Shown: positions 50,401 through 55,399, numbered from the stretch's first letter. The stretch is 64,000 bases of DNA from Trileptium ribeirensis (GCA_030248225.1 JASANE010030242.1:1-64000), one strand, 5' to 3'. Made by a program: numbers and translations. The notes: generated from the letters alone by a model not told the origin.

Positions 50401-51309
50401 GGCATAGCATCTTGGGGAATTTTATCTTCTAACAATAATATTTTTATAGTGTAAAATTTCTTCTAAAAAGTATAACGTTTGTCGCTCAGTTAAAGTCTGA
50501 GCGGCCTGATCTTCGAAATAACACTTGATTGAATATTGCTATTTGTCGTAACATCGTTAAGATAGAGTGTAGAATGTCTCTCACTAATTTCTGCAAATTT
50601 GATTCCGATAGTAATATCGCAGCCGACGTTAATAATATCAAATCCGATTAAAATCTTTTATCGAATTTGACAAACCATGCCATTTTCGTGTGTTTGAATC
50701 ATCCTGGGAATATGTTTTGCTCGCATTCAACATTTAATTTTTGTGTTAAATTTATCAGTTCAATGTTTTTTGTTTAAAACTGTACTTTTAAATATATTTT
50801 AGGAAATTCCAATCTTTCGAACTTGCAGAGACGCGTGGATCAAGCCCCATTTTTGCTCCTGTCTCGAGTGGGAAGATTTAGACACGAATAACGAATCCGC
50901 ATTCACAGCAGCAGCCTACGCAGTATCTCAATTTAACAAAATGCTAACGCCCGCTAGTTCCCTTTGCGCTCCGCTCGAACTCAGCTCTGTGATATCCGCT
51001 CGTGTCTTACATCCAAACCATGCGTTGCTAGCGTTTAAAGAAAGTAAAGATTACGACAACATATTTCCTGATTTATCAGGCGATGCTAATCTACACTCGG
51101 TCACTTATCAAGTTCGATTCATTACGACGCCGAATAACGGCGATTACGAAGCTTCGGTTGACTATTTTGTCGACTTGAAGCAGTATGTGCTAGACGGCGA
51201 TACAGTGAGCAGACTAAATATGTACGGCAATCAGCCACATTGCATAATGGATACCCAGCAGCAACTGCGTCAGTATTGTTATTGTAAGGACTTAACGAAA
51301 CGGGGATAA
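17186..51309 (+). CDS. DUF229 family protein, intact 11-exon gene (725 aa)
   Basis: Joined exons: 17186-17436, 20921-21206, 24609-24785, 29593-29755, 31072-31208, 34820-34957, 40965-41045, 44505-44637, 48717-48883, 49476-49613 and 50803-51309 (TAA). All introns are GT...AG and all ten phases agree, giving 2178 nt with no internal stop. The product has a short N-terminal cytosolic segment, one hydrophobic anchor (about residues 18-36) and a large presumably lumenal or extracellular domain. Family motifs come in order: C-terminal part of the N-lobe with VCKFPSEF; MDVYIYLIDSISRVNF (264-268 DSISR); VGDGTPWSLIPILTG (298-311); FAEEQPQFSFF; LKGFRNPPVDHYLR; SHDDY (431-435); GDHGRRFG (467-474); TPFDLHETL; and a Cys-rich RTC...CSC segment (564-577). 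These fit the DUF229 fold, related to alkaline phosphatase/sulfatase enzymes. Substrate unknown. Introns range from about 0.6 to 6 kb and are full of transposons. Confidence 0.9.
17695..17850. mobile_element. fragment of the GCGAGTAAACTTAA MITE
   Basis: The sequence ATCCGATATCGAATGTTTGTAACGG, then AGCAAAATAGAATGG, then GTCACCTTAAGTTTACTCGCG matches one terminus of the element at 6262-6800. The other terminus is missing. It lies in intron 1. Confidence 0.5.
17851..18529 (+). other. intron 1 sequence, nothing recognised
   Basis: AT-rich intronic sequence with several CTCGCTCGAA-like patches at 18000-18120 but no resolvable element or exon. Confidence 0.35.
18530..18837. mobile_element. MITE left half, interrupted by a LINE
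   Basis: Starts with GCGCGAGTAAACTTAACCTG and follows the 10-kb copy (reverse orientation) through CTATTTTGTAATAGCCGATA and TTTGTTCGCGAAC to TTCCTTGGTTT. The remainder of the element resumes at 20536-20640 after the LINE. Confidence 0.65.
18827..18837. repeat. target-site duplication, left copy
   Basis: TTCCTTGGTTT here is repeated exactly at 20536-20546 on the far side of the LINE. The uninterrupted MITE copy near 9970 (reverse) contains a single TTCCTTGGTTT, so this is the duplicated target. Confidence 0.75.
18838..20535 (+). mobile_element. 5'-truncated Jockey/R1-type LINE in intron 1
   Basis: A non-LTR retrotransposon remnant bounded by an 11-bp target duplication (TTCCTTGGTTT). It lacks the endonuclease and most of the reverse transcriptase, keeping the RT C-terminal end, RNase H and a CCHC knuckle. 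The 3' end is ATCTATCTATC, a short tetranucleotide tail of the type used by some LINEs in place of poly(A). The target is a resident MITE. Insertion must be younger than that MITE copy, but the coding frames are already broken. Confidence 0.8.
18926..20451 (+). pseudogene. LINE ORF2 remnant: RT thumb, RNase H, zinc knuckle
   Basis: Three frames carry successive parts. 18926-19177 contains VKYLGVFLDSKLSW, the conserved region after the RT palm in Jockey/R1 LINEs. 19371-20031 carries RNase H motifs: YTDRS (normally YTDGS), FQAEMFAL, FTDCLSAI and GHAGLEGNEIADELA. 20116-20451 carries CRYCNSNEETAEHLMLRC, the CCHC knuckle found near the C-terminus of these elements. Frame changes near 19790 and 20120 and a stop at 19176-19178 show it cannot encode an active enzyme. 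Domain order is that of RNase H-bearing non-LTR elements; the exact clade is not resolved. Confidence 0.8.
20536..20640. mobile_element. MITE right part after the LINE
   Basis: Begins with the second TTCCTTGGTTT, then CACAGTGTTCGCGAACAAAG and AGGTAGATTTTCGTTGGCAAAA, matching the 10-kb copy. The true right terminus appears deleted. Confidence 0.55.
20921..21206 (+). CDS. DUF229 gene exon 2
   Basis: Acceptor TTATTTGTAG|A; the first base completes the split arginine codon. Residues 85-179 include several N-glycosylation sequons (NTT, NAT) and VCKFPSEFVDDPGV, LQCATRKNW, matching the N-terminal lobe of DUF229 proteins. Donor TTGG|GTAAGT, phase 0. Confidence 0.8.
21207..22671 (+). other. intron 2, left part
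   Basis: AT-rich sequence. At 22215-22325, TATAGCTCCGTTGG and TAGCTCAATGGGTG resemble tRNA A boxes, with a poor B-box candidate (GGTTGTCC). At about 22375-22625 two diverged ~115-bp units share GAT(A/C)TCGAATATG and GCTCTA...CTAATTA. No exon is supported. Confidence 0.35.
22672..23271 (-). CDS. unrecognised 199-codon open frame (intron 2, antisense)
   Basis: The frame is open from 23271 down to TAA at 22672, but there is no ATG near its upstream end, so it is an exon, a truncated gene or a transposon fragment. In order it shows VVCNACRFFAY (CxxC), an amphipathic coil-like stretch (RLDNIEGQLASIAAAVDRLA), a Cys-rich block (CSNIIGCVVCWNGYQKC) and a basic C-terminal part (IIKRKFITGKRNKLQKVGG). 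CNACRFF and YQKC recall nuclear-receptor zinc fingers, but the roughly 50-residue spacing does not fit that domain, so I do not assign it. The length is well above chance for such AT-rich DNA. Function unknown; nested gene or transposon ORF are both possible. Confidence 0.35.
   Translation of the reverse strand, partial: NTSASNIIYNTFGAHDIFVVCNACRFFAYDRHATILSRGATSRYDETINYERLDNIEGQLASIAAAVDRLASIGLQCNSSDKYCSNIIGCVVCWNGYQKCWVTRSCNLVVIVVVNRYIECCSLKVLHLELSPSSRTRPLRNSLTTTPPVRLMQVQHIIKRKFITGKRNKLQKVGGAIGKVLYILFMYTCISTKYLINLY
23640..24330. repeat. dispersed repeat with tandem ~150-190-bp blocks
   Basis: GACAATATCTCCGCAATTGC, GACAGTATCTTTGCAACTGC and GACAACATAAGCAACTGC recur with CATGAGACC/CGTGAGG-type and TGTAGATC/TGTAGGGC sequences between them. 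This is the same family as 13920-14620. Confidence 0.5.
24609..24785 (+). CDS. DUF229 gene exon 3
   Basis: Acceptor TCTCACAG|TTTGG, phase 0. Encodes residues 180-238 with CTYYDIYRKGDE and ELRGEVFRVVCKSQNGYAY, the region before the catalytic-fold core in this family. Donor AAA|GTAAGA, phase 0. Confidence 0.8.
24786..27139 (+). other. intron 3, left part
   Basis: No exon is supported. Two open frames (25872-26174 and 26810-27127) lie in GC-richer, repeat-like sequence (for example CGACAGACACACAGACAGG and GGGGCGAGCGAAGTGAGG) of the style often seen in transposon debris. I cannot name the element. Confidence 0.35.
27140..28560. repeat. satellite-like array A with ~185-bp diverged units
   Basis: Each unit carries ATCTAGAGTC(C/T)AG, TGCCTTTTCA, AGGGTCAATGA(A/G)CC, TTTCCAGAATATA and a GGTTTTxCGGTAGGCTGAATA joint. 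About six diverged units are present. The last unit has the variant AGACCAGCACAAATACTTGATGCG. A sister array at 46480-47760 has the same last-unit variant and the same 3' flank (AAAATGAAACxACG), so both are copies of one ~1.3-kb element. Confidence 0.7.
27680..28202. mobile_element. TIR element (CCGGGGTTATTTTAGG ends) inside array A
   Basis: CCGGGGTTATTTTAGG at the left is mirrored by CCTAAAACAACCCCGG at the right, 523 bp in all. Close to each end there are perfect 17-bp palindromes TGACCCCTAAGGGGTCA or one-base variants (27719, 27769, 28053). No coding capacity. It interrupts the tandem array. Confidence 0.7.
28561..29592 (+). other. intron 3, right part
   Basis: AT-rich. The only element is a decayed mariner-like MITE end at about 29270-29365 (CACTCGTTTCTGGCGAGTACTG|TA), matching the element at 14664. 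Confidence 0.4.
29593..29755 (+). CDS. DUF229 gene exon 4
   Basis: Acceptor TTCTTTAG|GTTGCAGG, phase 0. Residues 239-292 include the conserved MDVYIYLIDSISRVNF and RKLPKFYD. This is the start of the hydrolase-like core, where Asp264 is a likely metal ligand by family comparison. Donor AAAG|GTTATG, phase 1; the split glycine codon is completed by exon 5. Confidence 0.85.
29756..31071 (+). other. intron 4, nothing recognised
   Basis: AT-rich with a few GC-richer patches (29905-30080) but no exon, element or RNA gene I can support. Confidence 0.35.
31072..31208 (+). CDS. DUF229 gene exon 5
   Basis: Acceptor TTATTTTTAG|GC. Residues 293-338 include VGDGTPWSLIPILTG, the most conserved DUF229 block. 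Thr301 is in a position comparable to the Thr/Ser/Cys nucleophile of alkaline-phosphatase-superfamily enzymes (inference). Donor AAA|GTAATG, phase 0. Confidence 0.85.
31209..33474 (+). other. intron 5, left part
   Basis: AT-rich intron. A 68-codon minus-strand frame with ATG at 32366 is open at 32162-32368, but nothing in it is recognisable. No repeat is clearly delimited. Confidence 0.35.
33475..33751. mobile_element. mariner-like MITE, TTTAAACGAA-rich subtype
   Basis: The left end TAGTTACTATCAAAATTAATGC and right end GTGCACTTAATTCTGATGGTAAG are imperfect inverted ends of the CAGTTA...TAACTG type. The interior is full of GTTTAAACGAA, TCGATC and TTTAACGAA. Closest relatives are at 35334-35623 and 46204-46466. 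Confidence 0.65.
33752..34140. other. GC-rich block, probable TE remnant
   Basis: GC content jumps at 33770-33900 and 34030-34120. Partially inverted pieces are present (GCTTGAGGCCTCCAGC against GCTGGAGGTCGACC), but no complete TIR. Nothing coding is supported. Confidence 0.3.
34820..34957 (+). CDS. DUF229 gene exon 6
   Basis: Acceptor CTGTTTTTAG|AACTAC, phase 0. Residues 339-384 contain KAGYVTVFAEEQPQFSFFSY and LKGFRNPPVDHYLR, both strong family motifs. Donor AACTGG|GTATGT, phase 0. Confidence 0.85.
35334..35623. mobile_element. mariner-like MITE, TTTAAACGAA-rich subtype
   Basis: TA|CAGTTACAACCAGAATTAG at the left and CTTAATTCTAATTGTAACTG|TA at the right. The interior has repeated TTTAACGAATTTCGATT units. 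It lies in intron 6. Confidence 0.75.
35643..35941 (+). pseudogene. possible exon or retro-copy with Pro/Gln-rich frame
   Basis: After TTATTTCTAG there is ATG and 39 codons (including VMDGGSVAAPGRPTTITATG) to TAA 35760-35762. The same frame then reads YATAQQQTSHNTISPSPYP, TAA, and HQQPPPLPPHHRPSPPIPYH onward to TAA at about 35939. Both interior TAA codons sit where a Gln (CAA) would suit the Q/P-rich context. This looks like the low-complexity activation-type segment of a regulatory protein, broken by two nonsense changes, or a short terminal exon followed by CCA-rich untranslated DNA. No parent gene is recognised. Confidence 0.3.
36140..36355 (+). CDS. possible small secreted protein ORF (71 aa)
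   Basis: ATG begins a textbook signal-peptide-like start (MPLFLLMTMLVMLCFGASC) followed by a short polar part and a Lys/Arg-rich tail (KKKKRKSRKAEYFRR). Alternatively the first 35 codons end at a good donor (CCAGGG|GTAAGG). It sits in intron 6 of the DUF229 gene on the same strand. There is no family match and it may be chance. Confidence 0.2.
   Translation: MPLFLLMTMLVMLCFGASCVGPITRCHYAKTSFPGVRSGDGSWVTVVNKKKKRKSRKAEYFRRPKETLKKA
36385..36635. mobile_element. short copy of the GCGAGTAAACTTAA MITE
   Basis: GTGTCACTAAACTTAAGATGA, then CTAACCATCCTATTTTG, pairs with GTCATCATAAGTTTAGTGGCGC at the right. The interior is heavily deleted compared with the 6262-6800 element. Confidence 0.55.
36636..37019 (+). 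other. intron 6 sequence, nothing recognised
   Basis: AT-rich; no exon or element is supported. Confidence 0.3.
37020..39178 (-). pseudogene. broken transposase-like gene with acidic repeat N-terminus
   Basis: Reading from 39178 downward: an acidic 12-residue repeat (DNADGTANDDSR-like), then KWPTSRKRMQREHL and a Cys-containing segment with in-frame stops, then 38538-37756 with HGIPEELRQKVIDNISSFPS, EESHYLRL, NFDLGDRRSDTYGTCE and ITFDLQK, then frame changes into KTIPLPTLS and, at 37796-37380, INHKFPV-like, DHDFGHIEKK and ENPFVVTNL. This order matches a large family of multicopy uncharacterised metazoan proteins with EESHYSR, RSDTCxxCD, FDLQKTLPLP and WSDxCxGQNRN motifs, widely regarded as transposon proteins. 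At least three frameshifts and several stops make it non-functional. TIRs were not found. Confidence 0.65.
38880..39135. repeat. 36-bp minisatellite, about seven units
   Basis: TGCTGTTCCATCGGCGTTATCGC-type 36-bp units repeat in frame with small changes. In the minus-strand frame they encode the acidic D/N-rich repeat of the transposase-like pseudogene. They preserve reading frame on several strands because the period is a multiple of three. Confidence 0.8.
39179..40964 (+). other. intron 6, right part
   Basis: AT-rich. At 40229-40410 three ~75-bp units share CAGTGAGCCGGAAGACACT(G/C)GAATT, with a diverged fourth near 40553. No exon is supported in this stretch. Confidence 0.4.
40965..41045 (+). 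CDS. DUF229 gene exon 7
   Basis: A short exon of 27 codons between AATTTTCAG| and |GTAAAC, phase 0 on both sides. It reads AYCLGDTPRSILLCKYFKEL, the Cys-Gly-containing helix that links the HYLR and SHDDY blocks in DUF229 proteins. It is too short to stand out as an ORF and was found by phase and motif. Confidence 0.75.
41046..41166 (+). other. intron 7, left flank
   Basis: Short AT-rich stretch between exon 7 and the TIR element. Confidence 0.3.
41167..42595. mobile_element. 1.43-kb non-autonomous TIR element in intron 7
   Basis: GGGTCATTTCACGCTACGAT, then GTCCTTTT, at the left is mirrored by AAAAGGACATCTTAGCGTGA, then AATGACCC, at the right, 28 bp with one mismatch. The interior has several G or C homopolymer runs of 7-12 bases and open frames up to 143 codons that do not resemble proteins. 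A target duplication is not obvious. Confidence 0.75.
42596..44122 (+). other. intron 7, right part
   Basis: AT-rich. A small fragment of the CTGGCCTG MITE interior (TTTCGGGCGAGTCGGTGGAACGGACATGGGG-like) sits at 43418-43455. Otherwise nothing is supported. Confidence 0.4.
44123..44412. mobile_element. mariner-like MITE
   Basis: TA|CAGTCACAAACAAAAATAAG at the left and ACACTTATTCTTGACCAGTACTG|TA at the right. The two ends look like a hybrid of the CAGTCACGGAC and CAGTACTCGCC subtypes. It ends about 90 bp before exon 8. Confidence 0.65.
44505..44637 (+). CDS. DUF229 gene exon 8
   Basis: Acceptor CTCTGTTTCAG|GATATG, phase 0. Residues 412-455 contain FSMLFSSETSHDDYNYVQVLD, the conserved SHDDYN block. 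Donor GAAG|GTGAGC, phase 1. Confidence 0.85.
44638..45116 (+). other. intron 8, left part
   Basis: AT-rich, nothing recognised. Confidence 0.3.
45117..46203 (-). mobile_element. 3' portion of a Gypsy-type LTR retrotransposon
   Basis: On the minus strand this is integrase core, then a polypurine tract (GAGGGGGAGCA at about 45312-45302), then a putative 3' LTR starting TGTAGGGACTATCCC at 45300. The LTR holds TATATAAA and AATAAA and ends near 45117-45135 (boundary uncertain). Protease, reverse transcriptase and the 5' LTR are absent. The 5' side ends abruptly at 46203 against a mariner-like MITE. A decayed fossil, not an active element. Confidence 0.75.
45257..46203 (-). pseudogene. Gypsy integrase remnant, frameshifted
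   Basis: Integrase motifs are visible in pieces: LPPSNGYSYLLTITDRFTRW with the first catalytic Asp, FTTDCGHQFES with the second, and NGLVERFHRQLKG with the Glu. A frameshift near 46095 and a TGA in place of an expected Trp codon near 45872 interrupt it. The C-terminal part is spread over frames to about 45257. This is the canonical retroviral-type DDE integrase of Ty3/Gypsy elements; here it is inactive. Confidence 0.75.
46204..46466. mobile_element. mariner-like MITE abutting the Gypsy remnant
   Basis: The interior (TTTAAACGAA, TTTAACGAATTTCGATT) and right end (CTTAATTCTGATTATAACTG) match the 35334-35623 element. The left terminus is lost at the junction with the integrase sequence. Confidence 0.65.
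46480..47790. repeat. satellite-like array B, sister of array A
   Basis: About six diverged ~185-bp units with ATCTAGAGTCTAGCAC, GGGTCAATGAACCCGATT and TTTCCAGAATATAG, ending in the same AGATCAGCACAAATACTTGATGCG variant as array A. It is interrupted by the CTGGCCTG MITE at 47100-47605. Confidence 0.7.
47100..47605. mobile_element. CTGGCCTG MITE plus a partial tandem copy of its right end
   Basis: 47100-47479 is a full copy (CTGGCCTGACCACAG ... CTGTGGACAGGCCAG). From 47484 to 47605 the last ~120 bp (GGAATTAGTTGAACAT ... GGACAGGCCAG) is repeated directly, with CTGTGGACAGG reduced to CTGGACAGG. Confidence 0.75.
47791..48716 (+). other. intron 8, right part
   Basis: AT-rich. Nothing is supported apart from the open frame that runs into exon 9. 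Confidence 0.3.
48717..48883 (+). CDS. DUF229 gene exon 9
   Basis: Acceptor TTGCTTTAG|GG; two bases complete the split glycine. Residues 457-511 include NSIVLIMGDHGRRFGEIR and EKLPFLAFLIPPKF. The DHG at 468-470 is the predicted metal-binding motif shared with sulfatase-like enzymes. Donor AAG|GTCAGT, phase 0. Confidence 0.85.
49476..49613 (+). CDS. DUF229 gene exon 10
   Basis: Acceptor TTTATTTTAG|AAAAAT, phase 0. Residues 512-557 contain RLMTPFDLHETLADVI, with His526 as a likely metal ligand, and LPRGITLFR. Donor AGA|GTGAGT, phase 0. Confidence 0.85.
49614..50802 (+). other. intron 10
   Basis: AT-rich. A decayed mariner-like MITE spans about 49912-50149 (TACTAGTCAGAAATTACTG ... TTGGCGTGTACTG|TA), related to the 14664 element. 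There is no other feature. Confidence 0.45.
50803..51309 (+). CDS. DUF229 gene exon 11 (last coding exon)
   Basis: Acceptor AATATATTTTAG|GAAATT, phase 0. Residues 558-725 begin with IPIFRTCRDAWIKPHFCSC, the conserved RTC...CxC element, followed by the C-terminal beta-rich domain and a final YCYCKDLTKRG before TAA 51307-51309. The first candidate polyadenylation signal is AATAAA at 51445-51450. Confidence 0.85.
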   Translation, partial: EIPIFRTCRDAWIKPHFCSCLEWEDLDTNNESAFTAAAYAVSQFNKMLTPASSLCAPLELSSVISARVLHPNHALLAFKESKDYDNIFPDLSGDANLHSVTYQVRFITTPNNGDYEASVDYFVDLKQYVLDGDTVSRLNMYGNQPHCIMDTQQQLRQYCYCKDLTKRG

Positions 51310-51424
51310 AATAATATTGCGTATCGATATTATCCATAAACAGCAGGAAACTACATGGATACGATGAAGCGATATAGCAATTTGGCACTGCTATAAAGAT
51401 CGTGCCGCCAACGGCAGAGCAATA

Positions 51425-52080
51425 ACAACTTGCAGCCCTTACTTAATAAATTTAATGGCCTGTATATACAATTCGTATCGGTTTCTTTTACGCATATGAA
51501 AGTGAGAGGTTTCACGGTATATGCGTTGCGGACAAATACTTTTGTACGAAGGATAATAAATTAGTCAATTGCCGCCGTTGGATATCCGAATTATTGTATG
51601 TTTCTGTAGACAAATTACTGATCTACAGTCAAACACTAGACGATGTAACAGACATGAAATCCAGCATTTTAACAGCGTGCATTGTGTGCCGAACGCTATG
51701 TATTTCTGCCGTAACGATATTCTGTTTTAGATAGCTTTATTCTTGTTGTAACAAGTTGTAGTCCTTACATAATAAATTTAATGGCCTGTATATACAATTC
51801 GTATCGGTTTCTTTTACGCTATATAAAAGTGAGAGGTTTCACGGTATATGCGTTGCGGACAAATACTTTTGTACGAAGGATAATAAATAAGTCAATTGCC
51901 GCCGTTGGATATCTGAATTATTGTATGTTTGTGTAGACAAATTACTGATCTACAGTCAAACACTTGACGATGTAACATACATGAAATCCAGCATTTTAAC
52001 AGTGTGTATTGTGTGCCGAACGCTATGTATTTCTGCCGTAACGATATTCTGTTTTAGATACCTTTATTCTTCTAATCACA
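51425..52080. repeat. direct duplication, ~326-bp unit, downstream of DUF229
   Basis: 51425-51750 and 51751-52080 are near-identical head-to-tail copies, starting ACAA(C/G)TTG(C/T)AG and containing AATAAATTTAATGGCCTG. Each copy has one AATAAA (51445 and 51771), so the likely poly(A) region of the DUF229 gene is duplicated. Confidence 0.8.
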
Positions 52081-52249
52081 AGTAGAAGACCACAGTAATC
52101 ACAGGCTGTGTCGTGTCTATTGCCATAGTTTCGTTATATTCGAAATTGCACTGCTGCGGCATAGGCGACCATATGATCGCCTTTACCGATATAATACCAC
52201 CTCTGTGACAGAAAATATAGGTGTTCATTTTTATATGCGCTTGGTTAGC

Positions 52250-52490
52250 GTAACTCGTATAGGTGACGAAGATCTGTCGGCTCGGGGTAGGGGGTAGATT
52301 GTCTCAGGGTAGGAGGTCGACATTTAGCACCTCAGAAATTTTCCCTTAGATTTTGCCAATTTCAATAAATTTTCATAGTTTCCCTTATTTTTTTACCAAT
52401 TTCACCCCAGTTTTTGCCACTTTACGCTAAAATTTTCCTCGCGCCTGCGCGCGCGAGGGTGTGACTTTGGCTTGAGGGGATAACCACCTA
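52250..52490. mobile_element. probable decayed ATAGGTGTCGA-type MITE
   Basis: ATAGGTGACGAAGATC, then a GC-rich block, then ACCAATTTCACCCCAGTTTTTGCC-like motifs as in the 11033 element (inverse orientation). The right end is unclear. Confidence 0.35.
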
Positions 52491-52762
52491 GCAACTATCG
52501 GCAGCTATGGCGTAACTTCTTGCATTGTGGCACTGACGAATCATGGAGGCTAGGTTTAGTGGGCCCAACAACTGTCGCTAGAATACGTATCGGTACTCAT
52601 TGTTCAGTTTTAGAATTTTTGCTGTCGAATAGGATGAGTAAATCGTAGCAGCCAATTTGGAAGACGTAGAAATTGTATTTTCAGCTTATCCTTTAAACTG
52701 TAGTTGTTGTTTTTCAGCTGTAAAACTAGTACATAGCACTCTCAGTCGATAGGTGCTATATA

Positions 52763-52955
52763 CAGTCATGGGTAAAAATATGTGCAATCGATTGAAATTT
52801 TGTTTAGTCGAAAATAATCGAAATTTTACAATTTTGAAATTTATTTAAATGCGCTAAAATCTAAAACGATCGAAGCCGACCGAAATCGAAATCGATCGAG
52901 ATTTCACTTTATCGAAATCGATCTATTATTTAGCACTTAATTCTGGCCGTGACTG
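52763..52955. mobile_element. mariner-like MITE, CGATCGAAATCGA-rich
   Basis: TA|CAGTCATGGGTAAAAATATG at the left and GCACTTAATTCTGGCCGTGACTG|TA at the right. The interior is rich in ATCGAAAT. Confidence 0.7.
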
Positions 52956-53784
52956 TACTTGTTCGGAAACATGGAACAAGTATACACTATTGTGGAGCTA
53001 ATATCAAAAAAGGTGCATGTTCTTATATTATGTATAATAATTTTTTATTTTTGTTGACATGGAGCCGGCGAAGTGAGCGGAGTTGCTTGAAGTAACGTTA
53101 TTAGGAACAAAAATTATTTCCTAGCCTACGACAGATATTACTCATATGAAACACGGTTATATTGTGGAAAACTACATTTATTCAATGTGTATTTGTCACA
53201 GTTTTGCTTTTTGAAACGATATGCTCTCGTGTGTGCTGTATTTCCACATACCGAGGTGGCATCGGAACAATAATAGAGAATACGAGCGACAAATGTTTCA
53301 CTGGATACGCAGTTTTGCTGCATAAAATGTTTGTTTCTTTCAAGACAGAAGTCTTTTCCTAGCTCAAAAGGAAAAATTAGTTAGTTTCTTACAAACAAAG
53401 GCTCAAAAAACTTCACGAAACAGCAAAATATTTCAAAATGTTAGATAAGAGCTAATTGTTGGTTCGTTGGGAGTAATCGTGGGCTTATATGATTTGGTAA
53501 TGAATTTGTTTTATTGGTTCTAGCTTGACGTTAATCGGACGGTGCTAGCGACCGAACCTCTTAAAAATTAACCAGACTATAATTGTGATATTTTTCACTT
53601 TGCTGGTTAAGTGTTTATAATGTCTCTATTGGGTTTCGGAGTTCTAAACTCGACGAAATCTTTGTATTGACACTATTATGCAGTACGTCTAGTGATGGGT
53701 TAAGTAAACTTAAAAAATAGCCATAAAATATTTTGAATTGTTTTCATCTTTTTGGTCCTTGGCTGAAGCATATTATTTTTGTAG
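52956..53784. other. intergenic, nothing firmly supported
   Basis: AT-rich. An open frame at 53162-53362 lacks an ATG start. TTTGTCACAG at 53194-53203 could be an acceptor, but no continuation is convincing. Confidence 0.3.
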
Positions 53785-53885
53785 GATTTTGAGGCTCAGG
53801 CTCAGAAAACGCAACATTTTCAAGCTTTGCTAATTTATCCGTCGGCAAAGTGTGCATGTGAATGCCTTCGACTGTGTTCCCGTGC
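53785..53885 (+). CDS. weak exon candidate A (unknown gene)
   Basis: Between ATTTTTGTAG| and |GTAGGC is an open 33-codon segment, including AKCACECLRLCSR. It ends in phase 2, matching candidate exon B at 55312. The CACEC cluster could be a lipidation site, but no family is recognised and the segment is short enough to be chance. Confidence 0.22.
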
Positions 53886-54637
53886 GTAGGCGGCGTAACA
53901 AAGATTATGGCAGCTATTATTTGCTCATTATCCCGTCATTGCGCGAGTTACTAGTACATTTCGCGATGTCGGTGCCGGGTTTTTGACGGCCAAATTGTGT
54001 ATATTTATTGCAGAACCTGTTTTTTGTTTTACAACACTGCATAACATTTAAAAGATATTATACTAATTTCATTGTACATGTTTGCTTTTATCACAGACTC
54101 ACTAATTTTAGGTCCTCGCAAACATCATTGAAAGGACATGGAAATTAAAAGTATACCATTGAACCGAACTTGATATCTGCACAAATATAATAGCACAGAC
54201 GATTGTTGCATTACGGCCCATTATTACGATAAATATAATTACCGTCGGCTCTACTTCATATTTAAACTTTTCATTCATGTCAATTTATCCAATTCAGTTA
54301 ATTTGGATATTTTACGTCAAAGCAACATATTGCTTACCTAACGTTTCGATTTCTTTACATATAAACATAGTAGTAGCTTGTTCTACGAGCCAAGATTTTT
54401 AATTCAGATGTCCACATGTACCGTACATGAAACATGATGACAGATTCGTGTCGAATTCACCGGAATACTGAATAAAGCAGACTTTTCAATAAGTTCTCCA
54501 TGTCACTATTTGTCATAATACGGGTGGCATATGGGGTCTTTCGTGTGCACTCGAATCTTGGATCGAAGCAGTAATAAAATATTCATTTTGCTTATGGAAA
54601 ATAATAATATTTCAGTGTTGCGCCGTGAAAACATGTT

Positions 54638-54885
54638 CTAGCAAAACAGCCAAGATTTACACTTAGTGTTCAGCTGGGAATGAACCACATAGCCATTGAA
54701 ACGACTGTGGTGCCTTGTACCACAAAAATTGTAGGGTCGAAAATCTGACGTCGGACCGCAATAAGACTTCTCAATGCTATCTCCAAATTCAGTTAGCAAA
54801 AATAATGTTACTGTAACGCGAATAGGAAGCGGAATACTGGAAGCTGCAATTTTTTTCAAAGAATGTGTTTCGGGATCACATACCT
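54638..54885 (-). other. unrecognised open frame, minus strand
   Basis: Open for about 85 codons, with HTLQVCDPETHSLKKIAASS and IEKSYCGPTSDFRPYNF, but without an ATG at the start and without a family match. The plus strand is also partly open here. Recorded only because the composition looks protein-like. Confidence 0.15.
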
Positions 54886-55311
54886 GGAGTGTATGGACAT
54901 ATTTTGTTTATTTTCCGCTCCGTTAACGAGATAAGTCGACTAAATAGTTTTTTTAGCTAAAATAAAGAGATTATTGCATTATTGTATGCAGAACGGTAAT
55001 GAGTAGATTCGATTTGGATCAAAACTCACCGTATATCTATCGACGGTATTAACTGATATTCTAACAATCGACTCAGGATGAAGTTGTATGCTGGTCATAC
55101 AAGTATAAACTCGAGTTATTTATATTATGTTTATATGCAGTACACAAATTTGCACAATTCCAACGTAAGACTCTGTGGACCCAGCTATGGTCAATGAGAA
55201 TACTTGTGTAATACATTTTTGCTATAAGCCTAAGTACACAGCCATATACATTGGAACGCGTACAATATTTTTAAACGTCCTTAGTATTTTCATTCCGGAT
55301 ATTTTGTGCAG

Positions 55312-55399
55312 GACATTACAGAATAGCTATCTTGAAAGAATGCAGTCGGGTCGTGTTTACGAATTGTCGGACGGGTCTGAAAATTTGGACCCAATGTAG
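55312..55399 (+). CDS. weak terminal exon candidate B (unknown gene)
   Basis: Acceptor ATTTTGTGCAG| followed by 28 codons (TLQNSYLERMQSGRVYELSD and onward) to TAG at 55397-55399. The incoming phase fits exon candidate A. If real, this would be the polar C-terminal tail of a plus-strand gene between DUF229 and LZIC. Confidence 0.22.

Noticed and set aside
53162..53362. 66-codon frame that looks like a signal peptide
   Set aside because: The first codon is TTG, not ATG, and no splice acceptor in the right phase precedes it.
54112..54149. mini-exon VLANIIERTWKLK between exon candidates A and B
   Set aside because: The required phase would bring a TAA into frame before its donor.
54638..54885. 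minus-strand gene with a CDPETHS motif
   Set aside because: No ATG, no family match and partial openness of the other strand; kept only as a low-confidence note.
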